From positions 5,680,871 to 5,744,870 of the forward strand of contig JAJEKV010000010.1 in assembly GCA_021234155.1 (NCBI GenBank): DNA of 64,000 bases, in the 5' to 3' direction. The position numbers and the translations under genes are program-made. The notes below the pieces were generated by a model. The model saw only the letters and a program-made list of their open reading frames with translations, did not search any database and was not told the origin of the DNA. The first letter of the stretch is position 1. Each line of letters opens with the position of its first letter. Positions 44,523 to 55,009 of the stretch are shown one piece after another. Source of the DNA: Isoetes taiwanensis. Its lineage: Eukaryota; Streptophyta; Lycopodiopsida; Isoetales; Isoetaceae.

Positions 44523-47500
44523 CTACCGCCCTATGAGAAAGCCTTCGAAATCATGTTCTCCAACAAGTGGCGTGGATCTCGATGGAAGATTTGTGATCTC
44601 CATGTATAAGACAAGGTCCAACCCGAACTTTCCAAAGATTTGCATTGGGGTTGCAAAATGGATCCGGCACTTGCGTTTCGCATACCGAGTATGGTCATGA
44701 GTGCCGCATTTAATTACGCTTGCGCCAAATACGGATGGATCAGCTGAAGTTTTGGCCTTGGCAAGGAAGGTTACAAGACCGTAAATTGCATTTCGGGTAG
44801 CCTTCCACCGAACACGATTGGGCATGTATATCCAGGTTGTTGGTGTTGTCCAAAGTCTCATCCTCACGCCATTTGGCCTCACCGCGGATGAAGCGTGGTC
44901 CCAACGCTTGTCCACACGAATTGCCGTGGGTGTCCAACTGCATGTTCTTTGACTTCAGAGTCCGTAATTCTTGTCTCCATGCCGGGAATTGACCTTGATC
45001 GAGGTGGGCATCCAAAGCTTGCTAGTGTACCTTCGGTTGTTTGGGGGTTGGTGCCGGGCCATCCCGATCCGCTCTTGGAATTCCAATAATATCTTCTCGT
45101 AGTGTTTTGTAATCGTCTCCCATGTAACCGGAATGTACATGTCAGCCACAGTCTGTGGTCCCACTCATCGGGGAGGACGCCTGCTTCAATTCGCAGTGCA
45201 TCGTGCAAGGAAGCATAATGTTGTAAGAACAACGTGCAAGGTCAAGTTCTTGTTCGAGTTGTATAGTGTCCGGAAGGAGCGTGCCAAGTTCACCTAGCCA
45301 TAGCTCCACTTCTTTTCAGAGAAGAGGCATGTATTCGAGGTAACAGTTTTTAAATTTTGTGTCTTGGAGGTACTTGTTCTTCTTGGTCAAAAGAACCTCA
45401 TTTGTGTATCTCCTTTAAAGTTCTCAAAGGCGCGTTTATCCGTGATGAGCCCGAGTAACATGTGCCGTAGAAGTCGCATGACATAAGCCGGGGGCTATGG
45501 TGCCGAGAGCCAAATGGTCGAGATCCGCAACCCGTAGGATATCAAAATTGACGAGAGCACAAAGTGTGCCTCGCTCATGGACAGACATGAAGGGCCATTG
45601 TCGCTCGATATCAGCTACAAATCGAGGGGACTTGTGGTATCACCCTTGTTTCTCGGCCGTAATAAAAGAAAAGTGTTTTTCCTGCTTGCACATAGTCATG
45701 GTAACCGGCCGGGTTTTGGATAGTCCAGGGGAATAGCGTAAGCAAGCGATAGGTTTGTTCGCTTTTCTTCCGCATCATCCGCCCCCGCTTTCGCCTATCT
45801 GAAAAGCGTGATCTTGTAATCCGCAATGATATCTTGTTGCTCGGAGACCGGGTTCCCAGTTCCAGGGACTTTGCGGGTGAGGTGCCTGACTTGTTCGGAG
45901 AAGTTGGGAATCGAGGAGCTTGAAGCCCGGAGTGGCTTTGCAAGTTTGTTTTGAGGCAGCTATTTCAAGAGCATCCGCAGCGTGCAGTGTTGCCGTGAGC
46001 TGGTCTAACTTGCCTTGAGAGATGCGATGTGAGCATCCTTATTCCGCAAGGTGGTCTCAAGTCGTGACCTTGGACTCAAGTATCAAGTTGGCTGCATCGG
46101 CGTGCCGCTTTCACGTAGTAGCATTATTGGTGACGCACTGCATTGTTGTAGCGTGTCTCAAGATCGGTGTACTTGGTATCGCTTTTGTTGGAGGGACTCC
46201 TTGAGTTCCTTGACAATTTGGCCGATTGATGAAGGGTTTCTCGATGGATCATGAATTGATTGTGCAAGGCTTCTTCTCCGGCCTCACAACCACCAAATCA
46301 GTCTTGAGCAGGATGACTTCGGCTTGAGTTGGTCCACGGACTCGTCGCGGCCCCCGTGGCTGCTATGAAGTTCGTGATGATCACGGAGGGCATCAAGGCA
46401 GTGAGGACAGCTTCATCAGAGGTATCCACGGTGTGAGGAGGTGGATGGGATGGCTTTGATCTGTCACCCTTGTTTATAGATCCTTGGTCATTGCTGTGAG
46501 TGTCCTTGTGAGTACTCGTGAGATCAATGGGAGTTTTGTTGTGCTGCTGCTGTTGTTTTTGCTGGTGCTGTTGAGTCTGAAAGTGGAATTGTTGCACAAG
46601 GTTAACTGGTGGTTGTTCTGGTGGTTGGTTATCAACAGAAGGAATAGGTTTTAGAGAATTGGAATTTACAGGAGGTGGAGACGGTGGTTGTGAAATATTT
46701 CTGTCTGGAGTTGGCTGACGAGATTGACGGTGCTGAGAAGGAGGAGAGTTTGGTTGAAGACCTTTCAAAGCATCAATAAGGTCAGGATGTTGGCTTGGTG
46801 GAGAAGGGGGCATGATGGCGCGTGGGGTCTGATGATTAATGAAAGCCTGGAAGTGGGCTCCCATGGGGCGGTCGAGGAAGAGTTAGGATTTTTTCCGAAA
46901 GTCGCCAAGTTCTCGTTGAAATCTCCGATACGGGGAGTTGAGTCCAATTGATTGTTTCGCTGGTGTTGGTGAGGATATAGTACGATGGTAGAAAACATCG
47001 TTAATAGAGGTATTCTTCATGGAGTAACCTAAAAATTTCCTCCAAAGAAACTTGGTAAAGGCATCATGTTGCTTTTGGAAAGGTGGACAACTTGGTTTGT
47101 GCAAAGATTATAAGGAATAGAGCAGAATTTGAAATATCATATTTACCAATGTCAAGGTAAGACAAGGCATTGGGCGGATTGGGTAGAGAAAAGGCAGAGG
47201 CTATGGTTTGAGGGTTTAGGAGTATAGGGTTTCCATCGACTTGGGAGGCATATCCATCTTCCTCGCTTTCACTGTGTTAGCCACAAATTGCTGTAATTTG
47301 TTCTTGTTGGGAGCCGGAGTTCGCTGCAGAAAATGAAACAATCCGGAACTCACGGGAGGTTATAGGTGATGCCAGATGTGGAGTCAAAAAGTGATGAAGA
47401 AACGAACTTGATATTTTCGAATTGGCGCCGGATCCATTGGTGCGGTCGCGTTGAGTGTTGAGTTCTTGGAGGTAGAAGCCATCTTGAAGGTCGAGGTCGC

Positions 47501-47643
47501 CGGAGTATAAGTCGGAAGGACGGAGTGGAGTATGAGTGAAAAGTGAGGAGGAAGTGACGGTTGGGAAGATTTTTTTTTTTTTTTTTTTTTTTTGAGTCGT
47601 GGGAGACACGCGGTCGAAGATCGTGGACGATTGAGAATCTCAA
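44523..47643 (-). pseudogene. Extra sense-strand ORF of gypsy element 2 (related to that of element 1)
   Basis: Sense-strand coding blocks fill the 3.9 kb between integrase and 3' LTR. A helical start (HDAFTKFLWRKFLGYSMKN, about 47080) is followed by a Pro/Gln-rich region (PPSPPSQHPDLIDALKG; HQQKQQQQHNKT, 46860-46300). A globular part follows with TLFPWTIQNPAGYHDYVQAG and KTLFFYYGRE (about 45750-45640), WRQELRTLKSKNMQL and TTPTTWIYMPNRVRW (44980-44810). The DYV-x-A-x3-LF and W-I-Y segments correspond to element 1. Shared content and position argue for a real accessory protein of this lineage. Function is unknown; frame changes are frequent. Confidence 0.55.
47570..47593 (-). repeat. Internal poly(A) tract (24 nt) inside gypsy element 2
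   Basis: 24 T on the plus strand, i.e. poly(A) in the element sense, located between pol and the extra ORF. It could be the tail of a small retroposon inserted earlier, or slippage in a Lys codon run. Confidence 0.7.
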
Positions 47644-48299
47644 GAGACAGCCTTCAGACCAAGATGCGTGAGAGTTCCCGGGCGGGAGAATAAAACTTTA
47701 ATGGCGGATTCAGTATTAATCACGGGCGCTTGTCGAATATTAAAAAGAGGAGTCGAAAAAGTGTGCGTGTACAAAAATATCGCTGGGGAAATGATTGGAA
47801 TATCCGGTGGAGGTGACCTTTCGTGGACAAACTGCTAGGGTTGGTATTCGCCTATAAATTGGAAGTTGGGTTCGCCGAGAAGAACCAAAATTCGTGGAAG
47901 ATGGAGAACTCGATAACAGCGGTCCCCGGTGAGCTTCCGCGACCGGATTACATGCAAGATGGACGACGCCGATCTGCGGGCGCTCGTGGGAATCGCGGAT
48001 CCCTATGGATCCTTGGTTGGAGGCACCGGCCGCCAACCCAGAGATAAACTCGACGCCCGGGAGGTGATCGCTCACCGGAGTGGTCGCAGCGGTACTGTGG
48101 GGCTTCCGTGATCCTCCGAAAGTGGAGTGCCCCCGCAGAGTAAAAGGGCTTAGTAGCAGCATGATAGGGTTTTCCCAATTTTGTTTAGTTTAGGACTTTT
48201 CGGTGAAAAATCCCACAAATAATTGTAGCCTTCGGGCAATTTTGTACATAATAGAAAAGTGTTTCTCATAAATTTGTACAAGTGGTATCTTGTTGTAAA

Positions 48300-49474
48300 T
48301 TTTGTTCTTGAGCTAAGGATGCCGCAGTTAGGGGTTTGAAATTTCTTGAGTCAAATCCATTGACTAATGTAGGAAATGGAGTGCCATTCAATTTTTGTAA
48401 TTGTAAAACTCCAGGATGTGGTATCTCGGAAATTTTGTAGGGTCCCAGCCATCCGAGCTTGAGTTTGCTGTGATGTTGTTGATATCTCGAAGTCGTGAAA
48501 GAAGAACTAAGTCGCCAATTTGAAAAGTTTTGTTTTTGATGTGTTTGTCATGCCATTGTTTTTGTAGTTGTTTGCCTTGTTGAAGTCTAAGAAAAGCATC
48601 TCTTCAAGTTCATCCAGCTTGTTCCAGATTGATAAACTCGTTTCTTGCAAAGCTGCCGATGGATTATGTTCATTTGTTAACCGGAAATTTGAGTGAGGGT
48701 AAATGAACTCAAAAGGCATAAGAGCCTCTTGGCCATACACAAGTCTAAAAAGGTGTTTGACCAGTTGCTACTTTGTATGTTGTATTGTAAGCCCATAAAA
48801 CTCAGAGGTAACTTATCTTGCCAATCTTTTTCTTGTAGGATCACAAATCTTCTTGAATGTGGATAAGCACCTTGTTTGTGCTTTCAGCCAAGCCATTACC
48901 ACGAGGGGATAGTAAGGCGGCTTTTTCCGTGATGAATGTGCAGATAGTTAGTGAGTTCAAAGAATAGTGTGATTGATGAAATGAACCCAACGATCACTAA
49001 CTAATTCTAAGGGACATCCAAATCGCTGATGATGTTCTTGTAGAGAACCTTAGCTGTATCTAGCAGCCGTGGTGTTGTCAGTAGAGCACACGCTTCAGCC
49101 CATTTGGTTGCATAGTCCGTGAAGACTAGAATGTAGCGCCTCTAGTGTTGATTGGTGGGTCCATGGGACCAACAAAATCCATACCCCATTTGGCAAAAGG
49201 GAGAGGCGTATATTGGCGTGAGCGGCAGAAAGGCCACGGGCCGTGGGTCTACTAAGCCTCTCGACAAACATCACACGGCGTGTGTATTTGTGAGCATCTT
49301 TGAAAAGCGTGGGCGGTAATACCCAAAGAAGGAGGAGTTTCCTTCTTTGTGTTGTTCCTGAAATGACCACCGCCAAGTCCTTCGTGGGCTTGTTTGACTA
49401 GATCGGGGACTTCGTGAGGAAGAACACATCGTCGAGCACATTGTCTTTGCCACATTTATAGAGATGGCCAGCAA
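48300..49474 (-). pseudogene. Integrase region of gypsy element 2
   Basis: The zinc-binding part has GGGHFRNN and CDVC (49400-49255). The core has MDFVGP (near 49180), YYP and, after a small shift, NGLAESTNK with the catalytic Glu as GAA (48883-48885), unlike element 1. Then YGQEALMPFEFIYPHS and the basic tail end near 48300. Several frame changes. No chromodomain. Confidence 0.82.
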
Positions 49475-49757
49475 CCATCGTGATAATCTTGTACTCGCTG
49501 AAGGAATTGTTGTTTATGCAGAAGTTGTCTTTCCGAGAGAGCGGGTCACTTGACCCGGAGTGCTCCCGTGAGGAGAAAGCGTTGATAGTCGCGGGTACCA
49601 ATGAGGCGCGGGCAAAGGACCAGGAACAGTTGAGCATCCCGGAAGGGCATCGCGGAACTCCTTCTTCCGAGGGATCATCCGTGTATGCGTGAAAGATAGT
49701 CGGGACCGTGAGCGGCCCGGCTTGTGAATAATTTCAAAAGGGCAAACTCTTGCAATA

Positions 49758-51117
49758 TCAATATCCATCGAGCAATTCGCCCGTGGGGTTTGGCTTATTG
49801 ATTAAATATAGAAGAGCTTGATGATCCACATAAAAGTTTAATTTGACTACCAAGAAGATAGTGTCGAAAAGCGTTGTACACAAAAGATAAGGCCAAGGGC
49901 TTCCCTTCCGGGGTCGAATAGTTGCGCCAGCGGGGGTTGAGTTTTCACGGGCGATCCGATGGGCTTGTCCCGATTTGGTGCATACTCTTGAGCTAGAACA
50001 GCCCAATCGCAAAGCCCTGAAACATCAACATGGACATGAAATGGTTTGTCCCATTGAGGTGGTACTAGCACGGGGCTTCGCGGAGCTTGACTTTGAGTTC
50101 TTTAAAAGCTTGATTTGCATCGATGTCCAAGTCCATGTGTATGGATTTCCGATCCGGTTTTGTGAATTGGATCGGCAAATGGGTGCCAATTCGGAATAAA
50201 GGTGGCATAGAAGTTGACTTTGCCAAGAAAGGAACGTGTGTCCTTGATATTCGCAGTGGATATGCTCGGATGACACGCCTGATTTTGGTCGGGTCCGTTG
50301 TAATGCCGCGTGTCGACTCACGACATGTCCTAGAAGTACACCCGAGGTGACACAGAAGGTGCACTTTTCCGGATTGAGGCTAATTCCAGATTCATCACAG
50401 CGTTGAAAAACTAGTTCAAGTTTTACCAAATGGTCCATAACGTGGGTGTAAGTGGAGAAGTCATCCTGAAAGACTTGCAGAAAGGGATGAACTTGCATGT
50501 ACTCTTGAAAAACAGCAAGCATAATGCGTTGAAATGTGGATGGTGAGTTTGACAATCCAAAAGGAACGACTTTGTAAGCAAAGGTACCCCATGGAGTAGT
50601 GAAGGTAGTCTTTAGTTGATCTTCTTCTCGAATGGATATTTGATTATAACCGGAGAAGCCGTCCATGAAGGAGTACATCTCGTGGCCTGCTACATCTTCC
50701 AACACTTGATCCGTGAAGGGGAGAGGGAAATGATCCCGGTCCGTGGCTTGATTGAGTTTTCTATAATCCACACAAACGCGAATTTTTCCATTATGTTTGA
50801 GGGCAATAACAATAGGACTTACCCATTCTGAATGTTTGACCTCGTAGATAAGTCCAAATAATCCAAAAGCTTGTCAATTTCGGCTTTAACCTTTTCACGG
50901 TAGTTTGGGTTAAGCAGGTAATGTCGTTGCTAGATGGGTCTAGCATCTGGCTTGGTGGGAATCGAGAGTTGTCCCAATTCTTTCTTGATACCTCGGAGGT
51001 CTTTGTAGCTCCAAGCAAAGATGTGCTTGAAACGTTTGAATAGCACAATGGCTTGCTCCCTGAATGCTGGCGTGAGGTCGCGTGCCAATCGGATTGGTTG
51101 ATTTGTTCCAATATCAA
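49758..51117 (-). pseudogene. Reverse transcriptase and RNase H of gypsy element 2
   Basis: Most of the RT (50771-50025) is in one frame: DYRKLNQATDRDHFPLPF, EMYSFMDGFSGYNQISI, TPWGTFAYKVVPFGLSN, LQVFQDDFSTYTH (active site codons 50460-50471), ISLNPEKCTFCVTSG and LLGHVV. RNase H has FHVHVDVSGL (about 50040) and GREALGLIF. It is the best-preserved RT in the window and the best query for classifying the lineage. Confidence 0.9.
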
Positions 51118-51486
51118 TTATGTCTACTGCAGGAGTTTGAATGTGTGGAATGACTTGATCATCCTGAACAGTGTGGGCTGGCTCACAGAGTAGGACAGGA
51201 TGTTCATGTTGACCAATTTTGAAAAATAGTGGCGTGCCACTAGGAGTTGGTGTGGTGTCTTCTTGAACAGGAGGAGGAGCTGGGGGTACCGGCTCCTCAT
51301 GTGGAACCAATGTGACGTTGTTACAAGGTGTCAAATAGGGGTCAACCAGCGTTGCTATGCCTTTATCAATATCCATGTCTTCCCATGGTTGATTGTATTC
51401 GGTAAGCCGCGGAGTGGCAAACCCTTGGCTTGTAACCGATAGGTGTTGCAAACTTGTTCGTGAGTCACCGCCCGATTCAGCGTGAT

Positions 51487-52065
51487 CTACGTAAATGATC
51501 CGCCCGTGGTCAGATCCATCGGGGCGTTGAGCTTGCCATCCGTGTGATAACAAGTTGATCTGTGGCCCAAAGAGTGAATGCTTTTAGCTTGTCTCAAAAA
51601 GGGTCGCCCTACTAACATTTCATAATCTCCTGATCTTCTCTCGCCTCCAAACACCGAATTCCATGGTAAATTGTAGATCTCCAATATTGATCGGTATTGG
51701 TTGTGTAACTCCTTGTGGTCGCGTGATATGGCCATTCGCAAGCTTGATGTCATAAGGGGCGATATGGAGCTCCCTTATGCCCAATTGTCGCCCCGAGATT
51801 ATCTGTAATAAGATTGATCGCGCCGCCACCATCGACCGGAACATGGTGAACAGCTTTTGGCCCACGGTGCATGCACCGTGGGTGTTGATGTGGCTAATCG
51901 CACAATGTGTAATACGTGTTTTGTAAAATGTGCTCGAGAGGCCGGACATAGTTGTAGGATAGTCGTAAGGTCGAGAGGAATTTTGATTTTAGCAAGTTCT
52001 TGTTGAAGTTCGTGAGGGATTGCGGTGTAGTTGTGGTGGATCCGCGGGTTGTTGTTGCTCGCCAA
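51487..52065 (-). pseudogene. Protease of gypsy element 2
   Basis: VDGGGAINLITDN (catalytic Asp region, about 51830), APYDIKLANGHITRPQGVTQ and YEMLVGRPFLRQAKSIHSLG, matching element 1 closely. Split by frame changes near 51640 and 51800. Confidence 0.82.
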
Positions 52066-52199
52066 TAGATGTCGCCTACCTTGTTGAGGAGGTCGACTTC
52101 AAAGAGCAATGTTGAGTGGTGGTGTTGCGTATGTCGTGGCATTCGCGGGTCGTGGCCCCGATCGCGGTGGTAGCATTGACAGACTTGAGTGCCTTACCT

Positions 52200-54088
52200 T
52201 CAAGACGCTCGATGAGTTGAAGCAGCACTTTTGCTAAGTTTAGGTTGAACATGAGGAAGTAGTTGATCCGCATTGGGTGCAAAATGAACAGATTTGGTTG
52301 ATGGCTCACCGGTACGTAATCGGCTGCAAAAACTTGGTGCACGGGTGCTTATGGCGTGGGGAATGAGGGAGAACCTCAATCCGGTTGGAGGATTCAAGGC
52401 TGGTGTTGATTGCATGGTAAATTTCTTCTTGGAGTTGATCATCCAATTGTTTTTGAGTTGTTTGTCGCTTGGCGTGGTTGTTGTTGTGGTGGCCGTGGTG
52501 GCCGCTTTGATAATCGGGCGTGGGCCTTGCCTTCCATTGGCTTCCCATACTTGAAAAGGTGTAAGACGACCGTCGTGGGTTTGATTGGTGCCGTGAATCG
52601 TATTTGAACTTGAGGAAGTTGAGGACAATCTGCAGATCGATGACCCCATTGGTCACGCTTGAAACATTGGGACTTGCTTGGATCAAAAGTGGAACGAGGA
52701 GGTCCACGTTGTGGTTGCCGTTGTTGCGGGGGTTGTTGTTGTTGTCGGGTCGCGTTCGCGGTTCCGTGGTTGAGTTTGCGTGGGTACCTTCTCGCACTTG
52801 GTGAACAAGACGATGTCGATACGGATTTGGTCGTGGATTTGTACATTCTTCGCTGGTGTGGTTCTCGCATGTTGCGCCGCTTTGCAATGGATCATGCTAT
52901 CCACGAAGTTACACTCATTCGCCGATGTCCCGAAGTAATCGCAAATAGTACACCAAATGTTATTTCTTGGGGAACCGCCGGGAGGCCGAAAGCGCTGGGT
53001 GTAGCCGAGGGAAATGGGAGTATCGCGGGTTTGATCACCGCGTGAGGAAACATGAAAGAAAGTGATTGACTAATTCAATGGCTTCTTTGTAATGTCTTGG
53101 GGCGCAAATACTCACCATAAATCGGATGTGAGAGGGTAAGCCTTGAAGAAACCACACTAGAATTTGGCTTTGGGTTGGAAATTCCTTCAACTTGTTGACT
53201 AAGATCCGCAATGGTCTGCAAAGTCTCGGCAGATTCTCCCGGTTCGCTTTGAGTGTGTTGAGGTCGCTCAGCAGCTTGTTGATCATCCGCAAGGGTGCCG
53301 AATGGGAAAGAAAAGAGGTCTTCATGTGTATCCAATCTTGTTTCCAGTGGCTTTTGTTTGCCATCAGCCATTCGTGGGGTGCTCCACGCAGGTCGTCGAA
53401 AAAGATGTGGAATTTTAGTTTTGGATCGGAGTGACCATTGAGATCGCAAGTGACTCAAATTCATCCATGTGAGCCTGAGCACTCTGGTCTATGTGTTTAC
53501 CTTTATCATTTCCAAAGAGTGGATATGGGAGTTTTAAAGCATGTGTAGGGAGTCGCATGAATGGGTGTTTGCATTTGTGGAAAAGAAAAGACAAAGAGGT
53601 GTTGGTTGTCTGATAGGTACCAAACCGGCATAGGTTGTGTGAGATTAGTAAAAGAGGTAATGGAAGCAGTTGTAGGGGGAACAAAGGTTGTGACAGCATG
53701 AACAAAGGTGTGTGGGGAAACAAATTAAAGGAACAGACGGTAGGGGAATTGACAAAGGTGGAAGCGGTGGTACCGGTTCCTAAAGAAAGATTACCAATAG
53801 AGAAAACATTTTGCAGATGTAAAAGAGAAAATTGGCGGTGGTTCCACGATCTTGAGTTGGGGATTCCGGTGAGTAAATTCAAAGGGTCGGGTTGCAGCCT
53901 GCATGATGTGGCGGCGGGGGAACGGAACAATGGCGACCTTCCACTGTGGGGAGGTCGGCCTCGAAAGTTGTCGGTGTAGGTGGAACAGATTGCGCCTCGC
54001 ATACGGGAGAAGAGACAATCGAACCGTGAGTGTATGTGGACATATTCATGGAGGCGCCGCCAGCTTCATGGCGGCGCCTTGACTCCAT
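52200..54088 (-). pseudogene. Gag polyprotein of gypsy element 2
   Basis: The gag core has LFGNDKGKHIDQSAQAHMDE (about 53510) and NKSHWKQDWIHMKTSFLSHS (about 53340). Knuckle 1 reads CTICDYFGTSANEC (52911-52952), with Thr where the zinc-binding His should be. Knuckle 2 reads CFKRDQWGHRSADC, with Arg for the second Cys, the same change as in element 1. Pro/Asn/Gln-rich linkers lie between. The start is not fixed. Confidence 0.82.
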
Positions 54089-54174
54089 CCGGTGTTGAAT
54101 ATCGCCGGAGTAAAGAAGGGATTGAACATGGTATCAATACAGCCTTCGAAGTGAGCCCCGAACAAAGCGCCCGT

Positions 54175-54774
54175 TGTTTGGGGTCCGCTCTGATCGCCGA
54201 GGGCAGTCTGCGGAGATCCTTGAAGTCCGGGCAGGCAAATCCCCGAGACACTCTTGTCACGGGATTTTTGCTAATGCGGAAAGAACAAGAAAAACTCGGG
54301 ATAAAACAAAGAATTGCAATACACAATGAAACACACAAGACACTTGTGGAGAACACGGCAATCCATTGATCAAAACAAGTGTACAATGAAGGCTCAAAAG
54401 AGCGACAACAAAGCGGCAAAGATGTCTCTGCCTCAGAGTGACACAAAGAACACTATGAACCCTCTCTTTGAAGGAGCAAAAATGCTACAATATATAGGAA
54501 CACCTGAGTGGCCTACTGGCCTGAATCTGATCCTCATCATGACAACGCTGTGCTCCACTACTTGGGCACTCGAACAGAATTGAGTCCGCCCCCGTGCTAA
54601 CAGACAAGTAGTGGCCCGCCGTGGGTCCTACCTTTGGGTCTTCTCGCTTCTTGGAGGAGCTTTGACCCGGGCACTGTGGGCTTTGTAGATCCTCTTCTTG
54701 GACACTGCGGGCGCTGGGGCCTCGCCTCATGCAGCAAGTATAGACTGCAGGTAATGCACAGCACTGTGGCTAAT
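54175..54774 (-). repeat. 5' LTR of gypsy element 2
   Basis: It matches the left LTR from TGTTTGGGG to GCAAGTATAGAC (54744). The last 30 bp differ but have the expected length, and GTCTC follows, equal to the five bases before the left LTR. No standard Met primer site lies next to the LTR on its inner side. Confidence 0.82.
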
Positions 54775-54849
54775 GTCTCCTCTATTGATGCCATTCTATT
54801 CACATGCAAGGTGATTGGAAGGTATGAATTGCCATCCTTTGGAACTATT

Positions 54850-55009
54850 ACACTTGCCCATTTTTTTTATATTGAGGAAAGGAGACTTGCACTCACCCAC
54901 GCCTCCCCCACCCTACTGTAATTAGTGGGATTTGAACCAATGACCGGATCAGTCCTAAGCCAAGGGTCTAACCACTAGACCATCGCCAAGGATGGACACA
55001 CTTGCCCAT
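54850..55009 (-). mobile_element. tRNA-derived SINE with target-site duplications
   Basis: On the minus strand: A box TGGTCTAGTGG (54972-54982), 34 nt, B box GTTCAAATC (54929-54937), a short body ending CTCAATAT and an A8 tail. The 12-bp duplication ACACTTGCCCAT (plus strand) flanks it at 54850-54861 and 54998-55009. The element is about 136 bp (54862-54997). The tRNA-like part, TCTAGTGGTTAGA, resembles Gln/Glu/Asp-type tRNAs but has lost a proper anticodon arm, so it is a SINE and not a tRNA gene. It lies in an intron of the candidate host gene. Confidence 0.85.

Larger units (their letters stand above)
43750..54774 (-). mobile_element. Ty3/gypsy LTR retrotransposon 2 (related to element 1), 11.0 kb
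   Basis: A minus-strand element with about 600-bp LTRs starting TGTTTGGGG and the order gag, protease, RT/RNase H, integrase, extra ORF, PPT, 3' LTR. The target duplication GTCTC is seen at 43745-43749 and, if the right LTR ends at 54774, at 54775-54779. The last 30 bp of the right LTR diverge from the left one, so that boundary is less certain. Gag, protease and RT are clearly similar to element 1 but not the same family. It is inserted in a candidate host exon. Confidence 0.9.

Noticed and set aside
54901-54995. Possible functional tRNA gene on the minus strand
   Set aside because: The anticodon stem does not pair, and the sequence continues into a SINE body with an A tail and target duplications.
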